DNA of 64,000 bases from an uncultured Bacteroidales bacterium (GCA_902782245.1 CACZMI010000001.1:62001-126000), one strand, 5' to 3'; counted from the stretch's first letter, positions 19,878 to 27,806 are shown. Numbers and translations are program-made. The notes: a model not told the origin generated them from the letters alone.

Positions 19878-22800
19878 TTATTTTGGGCAGACGGGACGGA
19901 TATAGGCACCCTCTGTCCTGCTACGTGAGCTCAAAAGAATATTTGACCATATATCACCATCATCATCTATAGTTGGTTTGTAATAATCCCTCTTGTCATA
20001 GCCTGATGAAGATCCGGCTTTGACAGGATCAAAACTCAATGCCACACAATTGCGGGTAAATCCGGGTTCCAGTTCAGAGGTCATGTAATAACCAGCGTTA
20101 TAAATGCTCTGATCGTCATCTGCATATGTCGCAATAAACCAGACTGATGTACATGGAAGGAATATGGAGTTTGATTTATATCCGGGAACCTTACTGGTAA
20201 TCTTATAGCCGTGAACTCCGTTTACGGTTGTCTCAGTCCACTTGCATTTTTCAAACAGTTCCCTAAACTCCTCCCTGGTGGGCATACGCCAGTCACCTCC
20301 CCAGTTCACATGGGCAGCATCATCCTCCAGGTCCAAACGCGTTTTCATATCAATATAGGGATTATGATCTATGGTGGCATTCTCAGTATATTTTGAGTAC
20401 GTCCATTCCTTAGCATCAGTAAACGCTTTTGCATGCTTATAGTTATAGAGTGAATAGTAGGTTTTCTGAGTGGTTTCACCCCAGGCTATCCGGGCTCCAC
20501 GCTCCCAAGGATTATCGGCACCCAGGTTACAGTCGGCCCATAGCACGCTTAATCCCAGATCAACTTTGGCATCATGTGTAAGAGGCTTTATTGGTTCAGG
20601 CTCCAGTATTTTTCTTTCTGCTGGCTCTCTCTGATCCAATACCGGCCTGATGTTGAGACCCCTATAACGATTATCTCCACCACCCAAAGCTTGCCCCATA
20701 GTAGCTGTCCAGTAACGTGACTCTCTTTCATTGACGACCAGGCCTCCAGTCCACGCATACTCACCTATAAAACCGGTAACCGGCAGGTATATGCTCCGTC
20801 CTTCATATCCCGGAACATTGCTGGTAATGATATATCCTTTTTGTATTATCTCAGTAAGACGCTTGTCTATTTTAATGGTATCCATAACTCCTTTCCAGGT
20901 ACATCTGGTCTTGAGTTCCCAAAGCTCATCGGCAGTAGGCATGCGCCAGCCATCGCCCAGCAGGACTGCAGCGGCATCATCGTCAGCATCAAGAGTCTCC
21001 TTGTAATCAGGCTCCGGATAATTGCCAATAAAGAAATTGTCACCGCCCATATTATACTTGGTCCACTGGTTTGAATATTCCCCGAATTTGTAGTTTTTAC
21101 CTGAGTATTGTCCTGCTTTGGGGCTTGTCTCACCCCATGCAAAGTATGCACCCACTTCATCAGGAGCCTGTGCCCCCAGATTGGCCGATGCCCACTTGAC
21201 GCTAAGACCCAGGTCAATAGGCTCAGGCCTGGGCAAGGTGACCGTAACGCTCATCTTAGCCTCCTTGTCTGCACTGCGGGCAGTTATCTCACAACTGCCG
21301 GTCCCCACAGCAGTCAGAAAACCATCAGTTACAGCAGCCACATCGGCATTCGTTGTACTCCAGACTATGTTTCCGTTGTTAACCTCAAGTCCGGACGGAA
21401 TCATGCTCACCACCATCTTACGGATTTCACCGTAGTGAAGGTCCAAATGTTCATCGGGTAAAGATATTGATGAGAACTTATCGGCTTCAAGTCTTTTGAC
21501 CGGACGCACGTTCATTCCCACATACCTTCCCTTATCACCTTGCGACAACTCTGCATAAGTATAGACAACAGGTCTTCTCAGTATTCTCAGTCCTCTGCGT
21601 CTTGTGAATGTATCGCTCCAGACGGTGAAATACTGACTATTGTTATTCCCCACAGCTGTTGATGACCAGAGATAATAATTCTGGCCAAGACCTTCGGCTT
21701 GACCATCAATCATGCAGCCTGCAAATGGGATGAAAATCTTTTTATCCTTATAACCGGGCACATTACTCTTTATTTCCAGTCCCTTCACTCCTTTTACAGT
21801 CACTGTTTCCCAACTGCAATTCTTTCTCAGCTCCTCAAAATCCTGTGCTGTAGGCATATGCCATTCACCATCTGACAGGACCGATGCCACATCGTCCATA
21901 TCTTCAAGACGATCCAGATTATCAGCTTTTAGCAGGAACCCTACACTTCCGTCTGTGGTATATTTGTCTACGTACGCTCTAAATTCAGAAGCAGTACTGA
22001 AGTAACGGTAGCTTGACCAATTGTAATAATCCTTGGTCTCTATCTCGGCCCATGCATAATAGTCTCCGTAGTCCGATGGATTATCGGCCCCCAGGTTACA
22101 TGTAGCCCATAACACACCCAGTCCCAAGTCCACGAACTCCATCTCATACGGTGTAACGGTAACGGTGCAAGTGGCGCCTTTGCCGTATGCCAGCACCGTA
22201 ATCACGCACTCACCGGGTTTCTTGGCCACAATCAGGCCGTCATCCATTACGGAAACCACGTTTTCATCGGACGATATCCAGGTGCAGGCGCTGTTCACGT
22301 TACGTCTGCCGCCAGCCATAGTGACATTAAGACGGGTTACTGAAGCCTGCCGCATTTGTATTTTATCCTTTTCAAAAGAGACATCGGTAAGTTCACTCTC
22401 TGAGAGCGGCATGACCATACGTACCGATTGCTCCGAGTATCGGTTCTCGCTGTGCCACTCCGTGCCGTCAATCATGAAATTGAAACCGTAAGCCCCACCC
22501 TCTTCGGGCTGAAGACCGGGAGTGGACGTCCAGTATGAACCATAACTATGCTGACGCATCAACTGGCCATCCTGCAGCCAACCTGATGCGGGCAGGAAAA
22601 TACTGCGGTCCTTGTATCCCTCAATATTGCTTGTTATCAGATATCCGGCCTTTCCATCCTGCTCGGTCCATTTCCATGTACAAAAATCCAGCAGTTCGTT
22701 CCACTCGGCCTTGGTTGCCAGACGGCTGCCGTCGGTAGTCTTAATATCCATGGCATCGGCCCAGGTCCAATACCAGCCGAACGGTCTGAGATCAGTGGTA

Positions 22801-22925
22801 CCCATATTGACAGTACCCCATTTTACACTCAGACCCAGATCAACAAATTCATTCTGGGCAGTGGCGGAAATGCAGAGTGACATCAGCAAGGATGCCAATG
22901 CAAACATCAGGACTCTCTTTCTCAT
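19878..22925 (-). CDS. Large secreted protein with four FISUMP-like and two Big2 domains
   Basis: From the ATG at 22925 it is 1015 residues with a signal peptide (MRKRVLMFALASLLMSLC) almost identical to that of its neighbour. FISUMP-like domains begin near residues 26, 263, 568 and 785, each opening with a VDLGL-type motif followed by W(A/G)xxNxG and containing a WxMPT helix block and an IFLP or IYLP strand. Domains 1/2 and 2/3 are separated by Big2 (bacterial Ig-like) modules (ACTWISSDENVVSVMDDGLI; IVWSTTNADVAAVTDGFLTA). This organisation suggests domain-wise tandem duplication of an extracellular binding protein. Anchoring is unclear: no lipobox and no recognisable sorting domain. Confidence 0.85.
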   Translation of the reverse strand: MRKRVLMFALASLLMSLCISATAQNEFVDLGLSVKWGTVNMGTTDLRPFGWYWTWADAMDIKTTDGSRLATKAEWNELLDFCTWKWTEQDGKAGYLITSNIEGYKDRSIFLPASGWLQDGQLMRQHSYGSYWTSTPGLQPEEGGAYGFNFMIDGTEWHSENRYSEQSVRMVMPLSESELTDVSFEKDKIQMRQASVTRLNVTMAGGRRNVNSACTWISSDENVVSVMDDGLIVAKKPGECVITVLAYGKGATCTVTVTPYEMEFVDLGLGVLWATCNLGADNPSDYGDYYAWAEIETKDYYNWSSYRYFSTASEFRAYVDKYTTDGSVGFLLKADNLDRLEDMDDVASVLSDGEWHMPTAQDFEELRKNCSWETVTVKGVKGLEIKSNVPGYKDKKIFIPFAGCMIDGQAEGLGQNYYLWSSTAVGNNNSQYFTVWSDTFTRRRGLRILRRPVVYTYAELSQGDKGRYVGMNVRPVKRLEADKFSSISLPDEHLDLHYGEIRKMVVSMIPSGLEVNNGNIVWSTTNADVAAVTDGFLTAVGTGSCEITARSADKEAKMSVTVTLPRPEPIDLGLSVKWASANLGAQAPDEVGAYFAWGETSPKAGQYSGKNYKFGEYSNQWTKYNMGGDNFFIGNYPEPDYKETLDADDDAAAVLLGDGWRMPTADELWELKTRCTWKGVMDTIKIDKRLTEIIQKGYIITSNVPGYEGRSIYLPVTGFIGEYAWTGGLVVNERESRYWTATMGQALGGGDNRYRGLNIRPVLDQREPAERKILEPEPIKPLTHDAKVDLGLSVLWADCNLGADNPWERGARIAWGETTQKTYYSLYNYKHAKAFTDAKEWTYSKYTENATIDHNPYIDMKTRLDLEDDAAHVNWGGDWRMPTREEFRELFEKCKWTETTVNGVHGYKITSKVPGYKSNSIFLPCTSVWFIATYADDDQSIYNAGYYMTSELEPGFTRNCVALSFDPVKAGSSSGYDKRDYYKPTIDDDGDIWSNILLSSRSRTEGAYIRPVCPK

Positions 22926-23032
22926 AATGCAATGCTTTTGGTTGTGTACCATCTAAACTGATATATGCTCAGAATGCGTCTTCTGTTAAAGCGGGTTTCT
23001 CATAATAATGCTTAAATCGCGCTGCTTAGGCT

Positions 23033-23174
23033 CGCCAAAGTGTCCCACACTCACCCCCGCAAGAGCACCATCTAACGCAGGTGCGTGCGTAACATCCCCC
23101 CATCTCGGGGGTGTGTCCCACGCAAACCTCACTCACAAGTCTCACAGGGCCGATGCGCGTGTTACACGTTGGCG
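23033..23174. repeat. 142 bp inverted-repeat element, copy 2
   Basis: It parallels 18688-18830 along its full length (shared blocks GCCAAAGTGTCCCACAC, CACCCCCGC, GCAGGTGCGTG, CAGGGCCGATG). The outer and inner arms here are more degenerate, so hairpin pairing is weaker. It again sits directly after the stop of a minus-strand FISUMP gene and fills most of the 251-base gap to the next gene. Confidence 0.7.
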
Positions 23175-23176
23175 GA

Positions 23177-23992
23177 TTACGGGTGGACGGGACGGACAGG
23201 GCAACCTCTTTCACGTGGCATTACAATATCAAGATTCAGAAATTCAATATCGTGAATCGTCAGGCCCATTGCATACAGGGGGAGTTTTTCGAGAGAACTG
23301 GACCAGTAATCGGCTTCAGGTAGAAATATGGAACGGTCCGTTTTACCGGGTTTATTACTTGTAGCCCTTAAACCTTTCACACCGTTTATTGAGTCTACGG
23401 TCCAGGTACAATTTTGCCGCAATTCAGTCCATTCCTCTAAAGTGGGCATACGCCAGGAACCGCCCCATCTCACATTGGCCACATCATCAACAAGGTCAAG
23501 TGTGGTCTTATTGTCAACCACTCCGCGATTCCTGTCAGTATTGTACTTGGAAAGCTTACTTTTAAAAGGTAATTCTTCACCTACGCCGAAACGATAGTTC
23601 TCCCACGTATAGCTCTCCTTGGGTTCCAACTCCCCCCAGGCAAAATAATCACCATATTCCTCAGGCCTTTCGGCCCCCACATTACACATGGCCCACTTGA
23701 CACTCAGGCCCAGGTCAACATACCCATAACCGTTCTCAAATTTAGTATTAACAAATGACGCCTCATCATCAAATACCATACCATAACCAGGTATGCGCTC
23801 TAATTCCTCTATGGCTTCATCTATTGACATAAGAACCGTATCAATTTTTACACCAGCAACACCTCTTATCACATTACCTGAATTCTGGGCCGATGCATGA
23901 TTGCAAATAACTGACAACAATGAGAATGACACAAAGCATACCACCTTGCACCACCCCTTGGCCAACAAAACCTTTATTCTGCGTATTTTCAT
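23177..23992 (-). CDS. Secreted FISUMP-like protein with short N-terminal helical domain
   Basis: 271 residues. The signal peptide is long (about 1-36, ending CNHASAQ). Residues about 40-85 (GVKIDTVLMSIDEAIEELERIPGYGMVF) resemble the short STN-type helix-strand unit found in front of TonB plugs, but only weakly. Residues about 92-271 form one FISUMP-like domain: YVDLGLSVKWAMCNVGAERP, GDYFAWGELEPKESYTWENYRF, GGSWRMPTLEEWTELRQNC, SIFLPEADYWSSS and C-terminal CPVRPVHP. It is close to the 18833-19858 protein in this domain. It has its own good promoter (24016-24046), so it probably leads the three-gene FISUMP cluster. Confidence 0.82.
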   Translation of the reverse strand: MKIRRIKVLLAKGWCKVVCFVSFSLLSVICNHASAQNSGNVIRGVAGVKIDTVLMSIDEAIEELERIPGYGMVFDDEASFVNTKFENGYGYVDLGLSVKWAMCNVGAERPEEYGDYFAWGELEPKESYTWENYRFGVGEELPFKSKLSKYNTDRNRGVVDNKTTLDLVDDVANVRWGGSWRMPTLEEWTELRQNCTWTVDSINGVKGLRATSNKPGKTDRSIFLPEADYWSSSLEKLPLYAMGLTIHDIEFLNLDIVMPRERGCPVRPVHP

Positions 23993-24015
23993 AACTGCGT
24001 TCGCTTATCTGCAAG

Positions 24016-24046
24016 CAAAAGTAATTCTCAAAACAACAAACCCCAA
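24016..24046 (-). promoter_or_regulatory. Promoter of the FISUMP gene cluster
   Basis: On the minus strand TTG, 20 bases, then TACTTTTG, a full consensus match, 23 bases before the ATG of the 23177-23992 gene. Confidence 0.65.
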
Positions 24047-24090
24047 GCATTAGGCGTTGCAAAACTGTTGCAATCACTTTACGGCCTTAT

Positions 24091-24202
24091 ACTTCGCTGC
24101 CAGTCTGCACAGTATATCCAACTCCTCTATGAGTCTGGTTCGAAAACTGGTATCCTTCTGGGTACAAGAAACCCTTGTAGAAGTTCTCTGCAAGGGTTTC
24201 TT
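24091..24202. repeat. Divergent repeat copy followed by a tRNA-tail-like hairpin
   Basis: 24091-24147 is a diverged relative of the 60 bp repeat at 24734 and 25453. It keeps CTGCACAGT, TCCAACTCCT and GGTTCGA. It continues into TTCTGGGTACAAGAAA and a perfect 12 bp hairpin AAGAAACCCTTG/CAAGGGTTTCTT (24166-24202) with a T-rich plus-strand tail. The layout (GGTTCGA, GGGTACA, then hairpin) copies the end of tRNA-Leu at 18598-18657. The 252-base gap around it holds no credible gene. Confidence 0.6.
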
Positions 24203-24244
24203 CTTTTACACCACTCAAATTTGGTCACCTTTTGGTCTCTTTTT

Positions 24245-24679
24245 TCAAGTGTTTGTTGTTTCAATTTGCATTTTGCAATGTTGGCTACCTCGTAAAATGG
24301 ATTCGCAGATTGTTACCCGAAATGCCTTATCTTTCCATAATGAATGCAAGACGTAAAGAATGCTTTGCTTGGAGCACTCACAAAGTAAGGGTGTGGAAAC
24401 ATATCCTTGCCGGTGAAGCATGCAGGTACACTCCATAAAGTGCAGATGATACGCAGAACCTTTTTTAATGATTTCGCTTTTAACGCCAGGCAGTTTGTTT
24501 GCTTCTGAAAAGAAGGTGTCCAAATCACCATTTGCTTTTTCATATAGTTCCTGATAGATTTGTAATGTTCCACATTTCACACAATTTTTCCCGCATTCCG
24601 AAAAGAATGAGGCGAGCTGTTCCTCGTTCAGACAGCTTATCCCTTTTTCGAATCCTTGGAACCATTCTGATAAAGTCAT
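24245..24679 (-). CDS. Cys-rich protein resembling the V4R/DUF6144-like group
   Basis: 144 residues, cytosolic (no signal). It has a helical N-terminus, a Cys cluster CGKNCVKCG (about 29-37), and a second Cys group ECTCMLHRQGYVSTPLLCECSK around residues 88-109. It ends FRVTICESILRGSQHCKMQIE. The closing pattern (SI-x-R-G-x-x-x-C-x-x-x-I) recalls V4R-type and DUF6144-type small ligand- or metal-binding domains, from memory and unverified. The spaced Cys pairs suggest metal binding. A -7 box TATTTTTG lies at 24698-24705, just past a copy of the 60 bp repeat. It is isolated between repeats, probably island cargo. Confidence 0.7.
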   Translation of the reverse strand: MTLSEWFQGFEKGISCLNEEQLASFFSECGKNCVKCGTLQIYQELYEKANGDLDTFFSEANKLPGVKSEIIKKGSAYHLHFMECTCMLHRQGYVSTPLLCECSKQSILYVLHSLWKDKAFRVTICESILRGSQHCKMQIETTNT

Positions 24680-24733
24680 ACTATTCCTTTTTTATTTCAA
24701 AAATACGGAAATATATTCAATATCTACATCTGA

Positions 24734-24793
24734 ACTTATCCACCAGCCTGCACAGTTCATCCAGTTCCTGGTATAGAGCGGTTCGACAATAGG
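24734..24793. repeat. 60 bp direct repeat, left copy
   Basis: It is identical to 25453-25512 at 57 of 60 positions. On the minus strand it reads in frame as RTALYQELDELCRLVDK, a reading also kept by the diverged third copy at 24091. It lies about 90 bases upstream of the toxin-antitoxin operon. Confidence 0.85.
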
Positions 24794-24834
24794 ACTGATG
24801 ATTCGTACTCTTTCTAAAATTTCAATTGTTTTCA

Positions 24835-24865
24835 TTTGGAATGTTATGAAATATTGGTAACTTTG
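24835..24865 (+). promoter_or_regulatory. Promoter of the ParD/ParE operon
   Basis: TTTG, 19 bases, then TAACTTTG, a full consensus promoter 19 bases before the antitoxin ATG. A leader this short places the ParD operator probably over or beside the -7 box, as usual for autoregulated modules. Confidence 0.75.
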
Positions 24866-24884
24866 CGTTATTAAAGGTTTGATT

Positions 24885-25133
24885 ATGAAAACAACATCTG
24901 TAGCACTTGGTCCCCATTTTGAGGATTTTATACAAGCCAGCATCCTGAGCGGTCGCTATAACAACGCCAGTGAGGTGGTTCGTACCGGCTTGCGTCTGCT
25001 GGAAGATCAGGAACAGAGAATCGCTGCACTGCGTACAGCCATTGAAGAAGGTATGACAAGTGGTTGTGTGGAGGATTTTGATTCGAAGGCTTACCTTCAG
25101 GAAATGAAAGCACGAAAACATGGCAAAATATGA
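24885..25133 (+). CDS. Type II antitoxin, ParD/CopG family
   Basis: 82 residues from the ATG at 24885 (a TTG two codons earlier is not needed). The N-terminal beta strand TTSVALGPHFEDFIQ and helix pair NNASEVVRTGLRLLEDQEQR form a ribbon-helix-helix DNA-binding fold. The acidic C-terminal half (IEEGMTSGCVEDFDSKAYLQEMKARK) is the toxin-wrapping region. It should neutralise ParE and repress its own promoter. Its stop codon overlaps the toxin start by 14 bases, the usual coupled arrangement. Confidence 0.93.
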   Translation: MKTTSVALGPHFEDFIQASILSGRYNNASEVVRTGLRLLEDQEQRIAALRTAIEEGMTSGCVEDFDSKAYLQEMKARKHGKI

Positions 25134-25416
25134 CATATCCAAACAGGCCCTAGAAGACCTGTACAAAATCTGGGAATATACCGTTGATACCTGGTCTGAA
25201 ACACAAGCCGACAAGTATTATAAACTGCTTGAGAATGCCATGGATGAAATAGGCACAAATCCACAGAAAACCGGGAAACCGTACGATGAGATTATGACTG
25301 GCCTAAAAGGCTATCATGCTGGAAAGCATTTGGTATTCTATATCATTCAGGAGAATGGCCGTGCTTTCATTGCACGTATCCTCCATGAGAGGATGGACTA
25401 TAAGCGACATTTCTGA
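25120..25416 (+). CDS. Type II toxin, ParE/RelE superfamily
   Basis: 98 residues: AKYDISKQALEDLYKIWEYTVDTWSETQADKYY opens with the two-helix hairpin of ParE, followed by PYDEIMTGLKGYHAGKHLVFYI and the terminal strand FIARILHERMDYKRHF. The latter matches the ParE ending IVRILHxRMD. ParE toxins inhibit gyrase, while RelE relatives cut mRNA; the RILHERMD end favours ParE. It appears full length and intact. The module is flanked by 60 bp direct repeats. Confidence 0.93.
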   Translation: MAKYDISKQALEDLYKIWEYTVDTWSETQADKYYKLLENAMDEIGTNPQKTGKPYDEIMTGLKGYHAGKHLVFYIIQENGRAFIARILHERMDYKRHF

Positions 25417-25452
25417 TATATCATCCATATCAGGCCATTCCCAAATGTTTGT

Positions 25453-25512
25453 ACTTATCCACCAGCCTGCACAGTTCATCCAACTCCTGGTATAGAGCGG
25501 TTCGACTATAGG
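25453..25512. repeat. 60 bp direct repeat, right copy
   Basis: The partner of 24734-24793 (57 of 60 identical), 37 bases after the ParE stop. It continues into AGTTCAGGGTACAAG and the 18 bp hairpin at 25524-25565. Confidence 0.85.
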
Positions 25513-25523
25513 TGTAGTTCAGG

Positions 25524-25622
25524 GTACAAGAAAAGGGAGGTTTTCGGACCTCCCTTTTCTTGTACACGCCGCCGGGGCTCGAACCCCTTCCTTTTTTTCG
25601 CCAAAGTGTCATTTTTGGCGGG
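25524..25622. repeat. Perfect 18 bp hairpin plus inverted tRNA-tail-like and CGCCAAA sequences
   Basis: GTACAAGAAAAGGGAGGT and its exact reverse complement enclose a 6-base loop (25524-25565), terminator-like on either strand. Next comes GGGGCTCGAACCCCTTCC (25574-25591), related to the inverted tRNA tail at 18664-18682, then CGCCAAAGTGTC, which pairs with the end of the transporter gene. The module order is the same as after tRNA-Leu. Confidence 0.7.
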
Positions 25623-26577
25623 CGAAGATGTTGGCAAGGATGGTGCCGCTGATGCTGTGCCAGGCGCAGGAGATGGCGCAGGGCACTACGGCCATGGGGT
25701 TGGTGGCTACGAAGAACGTCATTGCAAGGTTGGTGCCCAGACCTGCGTTCTGCATGCCGACCTCGATTGAGAGGGTACGTTTCTTTGCGGTGTTGAACTT
25801 GAACAGTTTGCCTACCGAGTAGCCCAGCACATAACCGATCGTGTTGTGGCAGAACACCATACCGAACGTGAGCAGGAACAGAACCAGACCGTTCTCCACC
25901 AGCGGATCATGAACCGTCGTGATGACACCGCCCACTATGCAGGCCAGACATATGACCGATACGCCCGGCATGCAGCCCTGAATCCTGCGGAACACCTCCT
26001 TGTGACCCAGCCAGACGTTCAGGAAGAAACCTATTGCTATAGGGATGATAGTCACGATGAGAATCTGACGGAACATGCCCCATGCATCCACATCCACCCT
26101 CTCGCCCGCAAGCATCAGTACGAGCAGCGGCGTGAGCACGGGAGCCAGCAGGGTCGATACGCAGGTCATACCAACGGAATAAGCGACATCGGCCTTACAC
26201 AGGAATGACATTATGTTGCTCGATACTCCTCCGGGGCAGCAGCCTACCAGTATGATACCGATGGCCATAGCGGTGCTGTACGGCGCAAAGGCGGGCACTT
26301 GGCTGAAGAGCCATGAGAGCGAGAACGCCACCAAAGGCATGATGGTGAACTGAGCCACCGCGCCTATCAGTATATCCAACGGACGCTTGGCCAGCAACTT
26401 GAAATCATTCGGCGTAAGCGTAAGTCCCATGGTGAGCATGATAACACCCAGGATGATAGTCTGCATATTACCTTTAACCCAGGCAAAAATGCCCGGGAAA
26501 AAGAATGTCACCACAGCCGTCAATATGATGAACAGGCTGGCTTTGTCGCTTAATATGTCACTCAGCTTCTTGAGCAT
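25609..26577 (-). CDS. Bile acid:sodium symporter (BASS) family transporter
   Basis: 322 residues from the ATG at 26577 (MLKKLSDILSDKASLF); the frame extends to 26601 but only into the promoter. It has about nine or ten hydrophobic segments. Typical BASS/SBF stretches are GVIMLTMGLTLTPNDFK, MAIGIILVGCCPGGVSSNIMSFL (the conserved substrate-site region) and SIEVGMQNAGLGTNLA near the C-terminus. Members move bile acids, pantoate, pyruvate or other organic anions with sodium, and the substrate cannot be inferred here. It is divergent from an AraC-type regulator that may control it. Its last codons form a hairpin with CGCCAAAGTG downstream. Confidence 0.9.
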   Translation of the reverse strand: MLKKLSDILSDKASLFIILTAVVTFFFPGIFAWVKGNMQTIILGVIMLTMGLTLTPNDFKLLAKRPLDILIGAVAQFTIMPLVAFSLSWLFSQVPAFAPYSTAMAIGIILVGCCPGGVSSNIMSFLCKADVAYSVGMTCVSTLLAPVLTPLLVLMLAGERVDVDAWGMFRQILIVTIIPIAIGFFLNVWLGHKEVFRRIQGCMPGVSVICLACIVGGVITTVHDPLVENGLVLFLLTFGMVFCHNTIGYVLGYSVGKLFKFNTAKKRTLSIEVGMQNAGLGTNLAMTFFVATNPMAVVPCAISCAWHSISGTILANIFARQK

Positions 26578-26598
26578 GACAACACCGTTTACGGAGTG

Positions 26599-26630
26599 CA
26601 AAAATAATTGTTGTTTACAGACAAATCAAA
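26599..26630 (-). promoter_or_regulatory. Promoter of the BASS transporter gene
   Basis: On the minus strand TTTG, 20 bases, then TATTTTTG, a full consensus match, 21 bases before the ATG at 26577. Its -33 element ends exactly where the opposing promoter begins. Confidence 0.7.
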
Positions 26631-26661
26631 TTGCTCCTCATTTAAAAAACATTTATATTTG
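26630..26661 (+). promoter_or_regulatory. Promoter of the AraC-type regulator gene
   Basis: ATTG (26630-26633), 20 bases, then TATATTTG (26654-26661), 28 bases before the regulator ATG. It is back-to-back with the transporter promoter, sharing one base at the -33 boxes. Confidence 0.7.
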
Positions 26662-26689
26662 CATTTTTCTGCAATAGGGTATAATTAAA

Positions 26690-27766
26690 ATGAAGACAGA
26701 AATAGATGTAAGTTTCACTACAATAATGACAGCCGCCCTGTTTGTTTGCGGCATAATGTTATGGAAAAAACGTAAAGAAGTAAATGACAGATCCCGGACT
26801 TTCCTGAGTTTTTTATACCTCTCTTTCGGAATTGCAGCTCTCCTCTTTCTTTTTTCGTTGATTTGTTTCAATTTCAATCCCTTTGAAGGCAATGTCCTGC
26901 TGTCACCCAGCATATCAATAATGGGCTTATGGGCAATAACCATGTACATGCTTTACCCTATTGAGGTTATGCGCCCTAACGGCCTGCGTGGCAAATGGGC
27001 CTTTCTTCTGTTTCTGCCGGCAATCCTGGTGACTTTACCAGTGGCGTTCGGACTGGAATTCCGCCAATTATATTCCTGGTCCGATTTTACCGGACACTGG
27101 ACTGAATTCAATGTAATCATCAGGTTAGTTGCATTCGTGTTTCTGTTCATCATATCACTGCTGTTGCTCATAGTACCCTACAACTGGCGCAACACCAGCG
27201 CTGACATCAAATGGATACACAGGACCACCTTTATATCCCAAATAATGACAATACTGTTCACTTGCGATTTATTCACCAACATAACGGTCATCCTATACAT
27301 TCACTTTTTATGGGCTGTTTTTGCGTTGCTATATTATACCTATTTCGAGTTGTCTGAGAGGATTCTGCCTCCACTCCAGGATACAGCAGAAAACGCACAG
27401 GCCGACATCAAAGAGACCGTTTTCAACTCAAATGAGCAAGACCTGTGGAGCAATATCAATACCATCATGGGCCGATATGAGGTTTGGCGCAATCCCGATA
27501 CCACCGTTGAGACAGTGAGCCGGAACGTCGGAACCAACCGTATCTACGTTGCCGACAGCATACGCGAGCACACCGGACTTACCTTCAATGACTATCTCAA
27601 CCAGAAACGCATTTTGTTTATGGCAGACCAGCTCCGCAAGAATCCCCAGCAGGACCAGAAATCCCTCTATTTTGAAGCAGGATTCCGCAGCCGTCAGACC
27701 GCCTACCGTAATTTTGTGAAATTCATAGGCTGCTCCCCCACCGATTACGTAGCCTCTCTGGCCTAG
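26690..27766 (+). CDS. Membrane-anchored AraC-type transcriptional regulator
   Basis: 358 residues. Residues 1-225 hold six or seven hydrophobic segments (TIMTAALFVCGIML; LSFGIAALLFLFSLI; WAFLLFLPAILVTLPV; LVAFVFLFIISLLLLIV; FLWAVFALLYYTYF). The C-terminus, about 255-358, is an AraC-type DNA-binding domain: VETVSRNVGTNRIYVADSIRE is the first HTH, and GFRSRQTAYRNFVKFIGCSPTDY the second with the classic closing motif. Membrane-embedded AraC regulators are known in Bacteroidetes. It could control the divergent transporter, the MACPF operon that follows, or both. Confidence 0.88.
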   Translation: MKTEIDVSFTTIMTAALFVCGIMLWKKRKEVNDRSRTFLSFLYLSFGIAALLFLFSLICFNFNPFEGNVLLSPSISIMGLWAITMYMLYPIEVMRPNGLRGKWAFLLFLPAILVTLPVAFGLEFRQLYSWSDFTGHWTEFNVIIRLVAFVFLFIISLLLLIVPYNWRNTSADIKWIHRTTFISQIMTILFTCDLFTNITVILYIHFLWAVFALLYYTYFELSERILPPLQDTAENAQADIKETVFNSNEQDLWSNINTIMGRYEVWRNPDTTVETVSRNVGTNRIYVADSIREHTGLTFNDYLNQKRILFMADQLRKNPQQDQKSLYFEAGFRSRQTAYRNFVKFIGCSPTDYVASLA

Positions 27767-27806
27767 TGACAACTCTCTGATTATAAAAGTTTTTCGTTTT
27801 TGATAC

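Noticed and set aside
24856..25214. 130-codon minus-strand frame opposite ParD/ParE
   Set aside because: Antisense to two well-supported, overlapping genes with their own promoter.
25430..25612. 60-codon minus-strand frame ending RTALYQELDELCRLVDKYKHLGMA
   Set aside because: It crosses a perfect 18 bp hairpin and a tRNA-like tail. The conserved tail peptide is noted as a repeat, but the full frame is not credible as a gene.
18688..25622. Insertion sequence or integrase
   Set aside because: No transposase or tyrosine/serine recombinase frame is present despite several repeats.
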